A stretch of 64,000 nt of DNA from JBLHKS01 sp047620505 (GTDB taxonomy: Bacteria; Verrucomicrobiota; Verrucomicrobiia; Verrucomicrobiales; DEV007), in the NCBI GenBank assembly GCA_047620505.1, contig JBLHKS010000013.1, positions 1-64,000 on the forward strand. The letters run 5' to 3'. Positions 1-7,317 of this stretch are shown in pieces (the stretch's first letter is position 1; the number at the start of each line of letters is the position of its first letter). A model generated the notes under the pieces. That model saw only the letters and a program-made list of their open reading frames with translations, searched no databases and was not told where the DNA came from. The position numbers and the translations under genes were made by a program.

Positions 1-267
1 CCAAGCGCCGGCATCAGCCACGGCTTCCACGGTTTGACGGTTGAGACCAAAAGCGGGGCTCTTCTTTCCGGTTACGCGACTGGCGAAACGAACGAAGCGC
101 TGACTTTGCGGATTCAGGGCGGTATCCAGCAGGCAATCAAGATTTCCGAAATCAAAAATCGCACGGAGATGGAAATTTCGCTGATGCCGCCGGGGCTCGT
201 GGGCGCGCTTTCAGCTCAACAGCTCATCGATCTCGTCGCTTACCTTGAAAGTTTGAAGGGCAGCTGA
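1..267 (+). CDS. C-terminal end of a PVC-type heme-binding domain protein (5' truncated by window edge)
   Basis: The reading frame is open from base 1, and 88 residues are visible before the TGA. The visible part matches the end of the PVC 'putative heme-binding' cytochrome domain (TIGR02603 type): a small beta-rich segment (VETKSGALLSGY), then the family ending SLMPPGL followed by a helix with AQQLIDLVAYLESLK. The complete gene at 41931-44741 ends in a very similar way (SLMPEGL...LQQMADLLAFL), which supports the assignment. The CxxCH heme site and any dehydrogenase or HEAT-repeat part would lie upstream, outside the window. Family knowledge: these are exported c-type cytochrome fusions, often placed beside sulfatases and sugar oxidoreductases. 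The next gene starts 48 bases downstream on the same strand. Confidence 0.75.
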   Translation, partial: PSAGISHGFHGLTVETKSGALLSGYATGETNEALTLRIQGGIQQAIKISEIKNRTEMEISLMPPGLVGALSAQQLIDLVAYLESLKGS

Positions 268-315
268 TAGGGTTCTTTGCGAGACCGCGACTGAACGAAT
301 TCTAAGACGAAAACC

Positions 316-1005
316 ATGATCAAGACTCCAAAACTTCTGATTGCTGCGCTCAGCCTGGCCGCAGTCTTCAGCTCACCTGCCGCTGAGGTCGCCAAGTCCG
401 GCGCTGAAGTTGGAAAATGGACCCAGGACTACGCAGCAGCTGCTGAGTTGGCCAAAGAAAAGAGCCTGCCGATTCTGCTCAATTTTACCGGTTCCGATTG
501 GAACGGCTGGTGCAAGTTGATGGACGCCACCATTTTTTCGAAGCCTGATTGGGCTGCGTACGCGGCGGAAAGCCTCGTTCTCGTTACGATCGATTTTCCG
601 AAAGACGACAGCATCGTTCCTCCAGATTTTGTTGCTCGAAATGAGGCTTTGAGCAGCAAATTCGGTGTCGAAACCTACCCGACCTTCATCATTCTCGAGA
701 GTGACGGAACGACGCAGCTTGGAAAGCTCGGAGCCGGCCAGGGGAAGACCGCTGATTCGTTTACCGCTGAAGTAGACGGAATTCTCGCGTATCGGCAGTC
801 GGCGATTGAGGCCAGGGCTGCGGAGCTTGGCGAGGAGAAAGGCAAGGAGTACGTTGCCGCGATCACTGCGCTGAAAGAAGCCGAAGCCGGGTTGCTGAGT
901 TGGCTCGCGTCGAAGCCTGAGTCTAACGAAGCGAGCAACAAAAAGTTTGCCGAATTTCAGGAAGCGATCGCCGTTGCTCGGAAAAAACTGGAGCCGTTCG
1001 ACTAA
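316..1005 (+). CDS. Exported thioredoxin-fold protein with an incomplete active site
   Basis: The protein has 229 residues. An N-terminal signal peptide (about residues 1-23) is followed by a thioredoxin-like fold: strand PILLNFTGSDW, then the active-site region WNGWC with Cys66, and the cis-proline loop YPTFIIL near residue 123. Relatives in this family usually read W-C-x-W-C here. The first Cys is replaced by Asn63, so a normal CxxC dithiol exchange is not possible and only a lone Cys remains. The C-terminal third is a Glu/Lys/Ala-rich, probably helical extension. It sits between a heme-binding protein end and a sulfatase on the same strand. A role in folding or cytochrome maturation is only inference. 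A CAGCAGCTGCTG palindrome at 434-445 encodes part of an AAAA run. Confidence 0.75.
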   Translation: MIKTPKLLIAALSLAAVFSSPAAEVAKSGAEVGKWTQDYAAAAELAKEKSLPILLNFTGSDWNGWCKLMDATIFSKPDWAAYAAESLVLVTIDFPKDDSIVPPDFVARNEALSSKFGVETYPTFIILESDGTTQLGKLGAGQGKTADSFTAEVDGILAYRQSAIEARAAELGEEKGKEYVAAITALKEAEAGLLSWLASKPESNEASNKKFAEFQEAIAVARKKLEPFD

Positions 1006-1026
1006 CCGAATCAATTCGATCCGGCT

Positions 1027-2451
1027 ATGAGAATTAACCTGATCGCCGCCGCTTGTTTGTTTGGCTTCTCAGCAGCTGCTGGAGCCAAAACCGACAAGCC
1101 CAATTTCGTTTTCTTCCTCGTCGATGATCTGGGTTGGGCCGACGTTGGCTGCTTCGGCTCGACGTTTCACGAAACGCCGAATATCGACGGGCTCGCGGCG
1201 AGCGGGATGAAATTTACGAACGCGTACGCTGCCGCTTCGATCTGTTCGCCGACCCGCGCGAGCATCATGACTGGCCGCCATCCAGCTCGCGTCAACATCA
1301 CCGATTGGATCCCGGGTGCCCGCGCGCCGAAGGGCGGAAAGTTCAAGCATCTTGACGACCTTGCTCAGCTGCCGCTTGAGGAAATCACGATCGCTGAGGC
1401 GCTGAAGGAAAACGGTTACGCGACGTTTTTCGCCGGAAAATGGCACCTCGGCAGTGAGGGCTTTTTGCCGACGGATCAGGGTTTCGATTTCAACATCGGC
1501 GGGCATCATCGCGGCAGCCCTCCAGGCGGCTACTACTCGCCCTGGTCGAATCCACATTTGAAGGCGGAAGGCAAAGAGGAGTACCTGACTGAGCGGCTCA
1601 CCAAAGAATCGATCGAATTTATGGAAGGTCGAAACGCGGACGAGCCGTTTCTTCTGTATTTATCTTACTACAATGTTCACACGCCGATTCAGCCTTATAA
1701 AAAGCGAATCGAGCACTACAAAACCAAGGCCGAGAAACTGTTTCCCGATCCAACGCCGACTGCTGACGAGCGCGGAGGAGTTTCGAGGATGCGGCAGGAC
1801 AATCCGGAATTTGCTTCGATGGTGGCGGCGGTGGACGACAGCGTGGGGGCGATTCTGGCTTCGTTAGAGGAGTTGAAAATCGCGGACAACACCGTGGTCA
1901 TTTTCTTTTCCGATAACGGCGGTCTCTGTACGAAGGGGAGGGCCGGACCGACCAGCAATCTTCCGCTTCGCGCAGGCAAAGGCTGGCTTTACGAGGGCGG
2001 AATTCGCGAGCCGACAATCGTGCGTGCGCCCGGGCTCACGAAAGCAGGTGGCGTTTGTGATTCGCCGGTTGTGAGCATGGATTTTTTCCCGACGATGCTT
2101 GAACTCGCGGGCTTGGAGATGAAACCGGATGTCCACGCGGATGGGATGAGCATCGTCCAGCTTTTGCGCGGCGAGAAGGCGGACACGCGCGAGTTGGTCT
2201 GGCATTATCCGCATTATCACGGGTCAACCTGGGCTCCAGGCGCGGCGATCCGCGTTGGCGAGTGGAAGCTGATCGAGTTCTGGGAATACGACGAGGTGGA
2301 GCTCTACAATTTGAGCGATGATCCCGGCGAGCAGAAGGATCTGAGCGCTGAGCAGCCGGAGCGCGTCCAGCAGCTGCTGAAGCAGGCGGCGGCGTGGCGA
2401 ACGCGGATTCAGGCGAAAATGCCCGAATTGAATCCCGCCGCCGGGAATTAA
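1027..2451 (+). CDS. Secreted sulfatase (arylsulfatase A family)
   Basis: The protein has 474 residues with a signal peptide ending near Ala20. The metal-binding start VDDLGWADVG (Asp33, Asp34) and the sulfatase signature C-S-P-T-R (Cys73 to Arg77) are both present. Cys73 is the residue converted to formylglycine in active sulfatases. Downstream GKWHLG, HHRG and FSDNGG motifs complete the alkaline-phosphatase-like core. The length is normal for a one-domain sulfatase. Expected role: hydrolysis of sulfate esters on polysaccharides in the periplasm or outside the cell; the substrate cannot be read from sequence. It follows the thioredoxin-like gene by 21 bases and ends just before tRNA-Leu. Two CAGCAGCTGCTG palindromes lie inside it (1070-1081 and 2368-2379), in different codon registers. 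Confidence 0.9.
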   Translation: MRINLIAAACLFGFSAAAGAKTDKPNFVFFLVDDLGWADVGCFGSTFHETPNIDGLAASGMKFTNAYAAASICSPTRASIMTGRHPARVNITDWIPGARAPKGGKFKHLDDLAQLPLEEITIAEALKENGYATFFAGKWHLGSEGFLPTDQGFDFNIGGHHRGSPPGGYYSPWSNPHLKAEGKEEYLTERLTKESIEFMEGRNADEPFLLYLSYYNVHTPIQPYKKRIEHYKTKAEKLFPDPTPTADERGGVSRMRQDNPEFASMVAAVDDSVGAILASLEELKIADNTVVIFFSDNGGLCTKGRAGPTSNLPLRAGKGWLYEGGIREPTIVRAPGLTKAGGVCDSPVVSMDFFPTMLELAGLEMKPDVHADGMSIVQLLRGEKADTRELVWHYPHYHGSTWAPGAAIRVGEWKLIEFWEYDEVELYNLSDDPGEQKDLSAEQPERVQQLLKQAAAWRTRIQAKMPELNPAAGN

Positions 2452-2464
2452 CGGCTGGGAAAAA

Positions 2465-2551
2465 TGGTGCTCTCGAGAGGACTCGAACCTCCACGGGCTT
2501 GCGCCCACTAGAACCTGAATCTAGCGCGTCTACCAATTCCGCCACAAGAGC
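2465..2551 (-). tRNA. tRNA-Leu (anticodon CAG), CCA encoded
   Basis: On the minus strand the 87 bases fold into a class II cloverleaf. A 7-bp acceptor stem pairs GCTCTTG with CGAGAGC, followed by discriminator A and a genome-encoded CCA. The anticodon stem CTAGA/TCTAG holds the loop TTCAGGT, giving anticodon CAG for leucine. The T arm contains GGTTCGAGTCC, and a long variable arm (GGGCGCAAGCCC) is typical of tRNA-Leu. It lies between the convergent ends of a sulfatase and a royal-jelly-like gene. Confidence 0.95.
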
Positions 2552-2617
2552 AATCGCGTAAAACGGGCGGCCATAGAATCACACTTCGCTGAGTCTACAA
2601 CCGAAAAAACGCGCGAT

Positions 2618-3802
2618 TCAAGGTTGTTTACCAAAGCGATCGTTGAACGAGCCGTCGAATTCCGTGAACGGGTTTTTCGGCAGCGGAATCGATAGGAACG
2701 GCTGGTAGAAGGGCTTGATCCGGTAGACGACGAACGGTGCTTCGGTGTGATTCTGGCCGCCGTTGAACGATTCGGTCCGGTGGAGCTGGCTGCAGAAAAA
2801 GTAAAGCCGACCTTCGGGGCCGAAACTCAGTCCATCCGGCCAGCAGAGGCGTGGGTCACGAATGTAGATTTCCGGCTTTCGCTCATCGGGCGTGATGATC
2901 GTGATCGCGTTGTGGGCGAGGTCCGCCGCGTAAATGTTGTTCTTTTCGTCAATCGCGATCGAATCACAGATTGGCTTTACGGCGTAATATTCGACTGCCT
3001 GATTCAGCTCTGCCGCGGGCACGCTGGGATCGCGGAGCTTTTCGGTTTCAACGTTGTAGAGCCGCAATCCTTTGAGCGGACCGAAGTAGAGGTTGCGGCC
3101 TTTTTGGTCAATCGCGATTGGATTTACACCGGCCATCGGTTCAGCGCCCGATCCGTCAACCCGGCGGGCTTTGACTGACTTGCCTCCGATCGCAAAGGAG
3201 ATGTTCTCGGGAGTTACGCTGAGGTGCCCGTGAAGAACGCGCCGCGAAAGCCCGGTGGTGAGGTCAACGACGATCAGCGCCGCGTCCTGGCCGCCTGCGG
3301 GGTCGGCGATGTAGATGAAAGGTTCTTCGGGGTCGATCGCGAAATCGGCGAGATAGGAAGTATCGATTGTGATCGGCTTCGGCAGATAAATCACTCGGTG
3401 CTCGCGCTCAGTATCCGGGTTCCAACCGACGATTTTCGGCGTCGCCTCGCCACGTCGGCCGCTGTCGAGCATCCAGACGATTCCTTCCGCATCGATGTGG
3501 ACGGCCATCACCGAATCGAGCGCAATTCCGCTTAGTCCAGAAACGCCACCGGAGCCGAGCTCAACCGATGGGTATGGAGCCCATTCGCCTTTGGAATCGA
3601 TCCGGATCGCGCGCTCACGCGTCTGGAAAAAAGGGTGGAGGCTGACCACGATCCCGGCGTCGTTTGAAATCGCCAGACCGCCCGGGCCTTGAGTCAGTTT
3701 CGCGGCGACGTCGAGTTTGACGTCCGCACCGAAACCACCGTGCAGCCCGGCGATCACCGTGGCCACGATCAGGGCCGCGATCCTCAACTTTCGATATGTC
3801 AT
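2618..3802 (-). CDS. Major royal jelly protein / yellow-like exported beta-propeller
   Basis: The protein has 394 residues and a signal peptide (about residues 1-25, IAALIVATVIAGLHGGFG). The mature part resembles the bacterial major-royal-jelly/yellow family and related gluconolactonase-like six-blade propellers: an early GPGGLAIS..GIVVSLHPF segment, then repeated Asp/Gly-rich strands such as MAVHIDAEGIVWMLDSG, IYIADPAG, NIYAADLAHNAI and CWPDGLSFGPEGRLYFFCSQLHR. The length is normal for the family. A catalytic function is not established for bacterial members, so only the fold and export are supported. It is transcribed toward the tRNA and is separated from gyrA by a 469-base divergent gap. 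Confidence 0.75.
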   Translation of the reverse strand: MTYRKLRIAALIVATVIAGLHGGFGADVKLDVAAKLTQGPGGLAISNDAGIVVSLHPFFQTRERAIRIDSKGEWAPYPSVELGSGGVSGLSGIALDSVMAVHIDAEGIVWMLDSGRRGEATPKIVGWNPDTEREHRVIYLPKPITIDTSYLADFAIDPEEPFIYIADPAGGQDAALIVVDLTTGLSRRVLHGHLSVTPENISFAIGGKSVKARRVDGSGAEPMAGVNPIAIDQKGRNLYFGPLKGLRLYNVETEKLRDPSVPAAELNQAVEYYAVKPICDSIAIDEKNNIYAADLAHNAITIITPDERKPEIYIRDPRLCWPDGLSFGPEGRLYFFCSQLHRTESFNGGQNHTEAPFVVYRIKPFYQPFLSIPLPKNPFTEFDGSFNDRFGKQP

Positions 3803-4271
3803 GCGTTGGCCTTACAGAAACTCGTGCGCGAAACGAGGGGCTGATCATTAGATTCGATTCTGCCCTGCGGGTCAAAGGATAATCCGATTCCCTACCGAAA
3901 TGTAGTGTTAGAGTCGCCGATTGGGTGTCGATTTTGGCCGAGTTCGCTAGCAGCTGCTGGTTTCGTTTTTCCGCGAATTCCGGCTCGAACCGAGCGAAAT
4001 ACCGGAAAACTGGACCGCGTCGACACGGTCTGTGTCCGGAAGTCCAAAAATCATCAAAATTGTCCGTAAAACCCCGAGTAAACTTCATCGGAAAGCTTGC
4101 TCTCCGCGCGATCCTGCCCGAGGTTTTGCCTTCACGACCAATCATGATTCGGGACTCTGGAGATCGCCCTCACTTTCACACCTGCGAACTGTTCTTTTCG
4201 CTGGTGGAATCCCGCTGAAAATTACTTCACTCCGGGTGCGTTGCGCGCCTGCTAAGACCTGATTTTTTCAA
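3803..4271. other. Divergent intergenic region between royal-jelly-like gene and gyrA
   Basis: I see no gene in these 469 bases. They must carry the promoters for both divergent neighbours, but I could not pick a convincing -35/-10 pair. A near copy of the repeated palindrome (TAGCAGCTGCTGG, 3948-3960) lies here outside any coding sequence. Confidence 0.6.
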
Positions 4272-6974
4272 ATGCCTGACGACGACTCACTTCCGCCCGA
4301 AATTCTAGAAGAGGAAGATCCCGGTTCGCAGAATATCGCGCCGATCAATGTCGCGGAGGAGATGAAAAACTCCTTCCTCGACTACTCGATGTCGGTGATT
4401 ATTTCGCGGGCGCTTCCGGATGTTCGAGACGGGCTCAAGCCGTCCCAACGACGGCTGCTTTACGCGATGTTCAGCGATTTGAACCTGACGCCGAATCGTA
4501 AGCACCTCAAGTGCGCCCGTATCGTCGGTGAAACGATGGGTAAATATCACCCGCACGGTGACCAGGCGATTTACCCGACTTTGACCAACATGGCTCAGGC
4601 GTGGTCGATGCGCTCGCCGTTGGTCGATGGCCAGGGCAACTTCGGCTCTCCTGAAGGCGATGCTCCGGCTGCCATGCGTTATACCGAGGCCAAATTGACC
4701 CATCTCGGTGCGGCGCTGATGACCGACATGGACAAGGATACGGTCGATTTCATCACCAACTACGATGAGACCAACTCCGAGCCCGTGGTGCTGCCAGCCG
4801 CTTTCCCTAACCTTTTGGTTAACGGCGGAACGGGCATCGCGGTCGGCATGGCGACGAACCTCGCTCCGCATAACCTCAGTGAAGTGATCGACGGAGTCTG
4901 CGCAACCATCGATGATCCGAAAATCACGACCGACGGCCTTCTCAACATCATCAAAGGGCCGGACTTTCCTACGGGTTGTACCGTACTTGGCTCGCGCGGC
5001 ATTCGGAGTTACTTCGAGACGGGTCGCGGGTCGCTGAAAATTCGCGGCCGCGCGGAGATCGTCGAAGAAGGCAAGAAGACCCAGATCATCATTACCGAAG
5101 TTCCGTTCTACGTGAACCCGGGCCGTCTTCACGAGCGCCTTGGCGAACTCGTCCACACGAAGGTTCTGCCGGAAATCAGCGCGATCCGCGACGAGTCCAC
5201 GGAAAATACCCGTCTCGTCATCGACCTCAAGCGGGACGCCTCTCCCCAGGTCGTACTGAACAATATTTACAGGCACACCTCGCTGGAGACCAGCTTCAGC
5301 GTCAACATGCTCGCGATTCACGATCGCCGTCCCAAATTGCTCAGCGTGCGTGACGCGATCGACTGCTACATCGAGCATCGCCGTGAAGTCATTCTGCGCA
5401 GGACGCGTTTCCTTCTTAAGAAGGCGCAAGACCGAGCGGAGACTCTCGAAGCCTACCTCCTCGCGCTCGACAACCTCGACGAATTCATCAAGATGATTCG
5501 CGAGTCGCGCAACCGCGACGAAGCCCGCGACAAGATCAAGGCGCGCGATTTCGACCCAGCAGCTGCTCAGGCGCTCGGGATCCTGATTCATGATCAGGAC
5601 AGCATGAAAATCCGCGCAGGTCGCTACGTTTTCACCGACCGCCAGGTGAACGCGATTCTCGATCTCCGGCTTTATCAGCTGACCGGAATGGAGATCGATA
5701 AGACGAAAAAGTCTTACGATGAAGTGTTGGCCGAGATCAGAGACCTTCTCGATATCCTCGCCCGCGAAGACCGCGTTTTGACGATCATCAAAGAAGAGCT
5801 TCTGGAAATTAAAGAGAAGTACGCCACTCCGCGCCGCACCGATTTCGCTGCGGACGAAGGCGATATGAATCTCGAAGATCTGATCGCTAACGAAGGCGCG
5901 ATGATCACGATTTCGCATCGTGGCTACATCAAGCGAACGCCTACGGAGGAGTTCCGTGTCCAGAATCGAGGCGGCAAAGGCCTCAAGGGCATGGAAACCC
6001 GCGATGCCGCGACCGAAGCGGAGGAAGATGATTTCGTCCAGTTTCTCTTCGCCGCCAGCACGCACGACTACCTCATGTTCTTCACGAACACCGGTCGCGT
6101 TTTTGTCGACCGCGTGTTTACGATTCCGGAGGGTTCCCGAACGGCGAAAGGGCGTTCGATTAAGAATATTCTCAACCTTCGCGCAGAGGAAAAAATCGCG
6201 GCCACGTTGCGGATCATCGGCGATCCGGATGGCGACAAGGACAAGACCTTCAACCGGGCTTTCCACGTCGTGTTCGCGACCCGAACCGGGATCGTGAAGA
6301 AGACGAATTTGAATGATTTCCGCAACACCCGGAAGGACGGAATCATCGCGGTTAACATCGACGAAGGAAATGAACTGATCGACGTTAGGCTCACTGAAGG
6401 CGAGAACGAAATCATCTTGGTTACGAACAACGGCATGAGCCTGCGCTGTCACGAAACCGCGTTCCGCGATCAGGGGCGCGCGACTCGCGGCGTTACCGGA
6501 ATTCGACCGGTACCCGGCGATTTCGTCGTCAGCCTGACCAAAGTCGACGACGAATGTAAGTTGCTTGTCGTCAGCGAAAACGGGATCGGCAAACGGACCC
6601 CGTTTGAAGACTATCGAACCCAGAATCGCGGCGGCAAAGGCATCATCACGATGAAGTGCACCGACAAAACCGGCAAGGTCATCGGAGCACTCGCCGTCAT
6701 GGAAGAGGACGAAATTATGATCATGACGAGCACCGGCCAGAGCGTCCGTCTGCGCGTCGCTGATGTTCGTCAAACCGGACGGAACACTCAAGGCGTCAAG
6801 CTGATGACTCTGAAGAAAGGCGAGACAATTCAGGACGTCGCGCGCGTGATTCCGGAAGAGGATGTGGATGAGGACGAAATTTCCGATGCTGAAGAAGCTG
6901 GCGGAGAGGAAAATGTCGAGCCAGCAGCTGCTGCTGATGCGCAAGCCGAAGAGGCACAAGCTGAAGAGGAGTAA
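4272..6974 (+). CDS. gyrA: DNA gyrase subunit A
   Basis: The protein has 900 residues. The breakage-reunion core starts with SFLDYSMSVIISRALPDVRDGLKPSQRR. The catalytic tyrosine is Tyr137 in AAMRYTEAKL. The C-terminal propeller carries the GyrA box as QNRGGKG near residue 566 and a second copy in a later blade. This box distinguishes GyrA from ParC and supports supercoiling activity with GyrB, which is not in the window. The quinolone-contact region reads HPHGDQAIYPT, so positions equal to E. coli Ser83 and Asp87 are Gln98 and Pro102. The tail (about the last 45 residues) is strongly acidic. The ATG at 4272 is the natural start because homology begins within about 35 residues. It appears to be monocistronic. 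Confidence 0.96.
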   Translation: MPDDDSLPPEILEEEDPGSQNIAPINVAEEMKNSFLDYSMSVIISRALPDVRDGLKPSQRRLLYAMFSDLNLTPNRKHLKCARIVGETMGKYHPHGDQAIYPTLTNMAQAWSMRSPLVDGQGNFGSPEGDAPAAMRYTEAKLTHLGAALMTDMDKDTVDFITNYDETNSEPVVLPAAFPNLLVNGGTGIAVGMATNLAPHNLSEVIDGVCATIDDPKITTDGLLNIIKGPDFPTGCTVLGSRGIRSYFETGRGSLKIRGRAEIVEEGKKTQIIITEVPFYVNPGRLHERLGELVHTKVLPEISAIRDESTENTRLVIDLKRDASPQVVLNNIYRHTSLETSFSVNMLAIHDRRPKLLSVRDAIDCYIEHRREVILRRTRFLLKKAQDRAETLEAYLLALDNLDEFIKMIRESRNRDEARDKIKARDFDPAAAQALGILIHDQDSMKIRAGRYVFTDRQVNAILDLRLYQLTGMEIDKTKKSYDEVLAEIRDLLDILAREDRVLTIIKEELLEIKEKYATPRRTDFAADEGDMNLEDLIANEGAMITISHRGYIKRTPTEEFRVQNRGGKGLKGMETRDAATEAEEDDFVQFLFAASTHDYLMFFTNTGRVFVDRVFTIPEGSRTAKGRSIKNILNLRAEEKIAATLRIIGDPDGDKDKTFNRAFHVVFATRTGIVKKTNLNDFRNTRKDGIIAVNIDEGNELIDVRLTEGENEIILVTNNGMSLRCHETAFRDQGRATRGVTGIRPVPGDFVVSLTKVDDECKLLVVSENGIGKRTPFEDYRTQNRGGKGIITMKCTDKTGKVIGALAVMEEDEIMIMTSTGQSVRLRVADVRQTGRNTQGVKLMTLKKGETIQDVARVIPEEDVDEDEISDAEEAGGEENVEPAAAADAQAEEAQAEEE

Positions 6975-7002
6975 AAAGACAGTCGCATCGTGAATTTCGA
7001 GT

Positions 7003-7031
7003 GCGGTGGGGAGCCTCCAGCGAGGCACCGC
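7003..7031. terminator. Hairpin downstream of gyrA
   Basis: An interrupted inverted repeat lies 29 bases after the gyrA stop: an outer GCGGTG...CACCGC pair and an inner GCCTC...GAGGC pair around a CAGC loop. It could end gyrA transcription, but only three T residues follow, so it may instead be a REP-like structure. The rest of 6975-7317 shows no gene. Confidence 0.4.
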
Positions 7032-7317
7032 TTTCGAGTGCGCGGTCGTCGAGCGCCTGATCCGGGCGCGCCGTAGGCCGATTGTCGAAAGCCGCTCGAA
7101 AGCAGCCTTTCGCAAAGCCCCGACCACACTTCAAATCTCAATTCACAGATTCCGGCGGTCGAGCCGTGGCGAGAATTCCCTCCACAATAAGCAAGAGCAA
7201 GAGCGCCAAAGCGATCCACGGCCATTCCGAATCCGCTGAGGCTTCGGACTAGATTTGAGAGAGTTCGACACGACGGCCCACTTGACGAACTTGCTGTTGA
7301 GCGACCTACTCTCGGAA

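Noticed and set aside
3925..4262. Small plus-strand frames upstream of gyrA
   Set aside because: Two overlapping frames of about 76-97 codons with Arg/Ser/Pro-rich content, no motif and no supporting neighbour; treated as noncoding.
4305..7127. A 940-codon open frame antisense to gyrA
   Set aside because: It mirrors gyrA exactly in extent, has low-complexity Arg/Asp/Val-rich content and no recognisable motif. Long antisense frames are expected in GC-rich genes.
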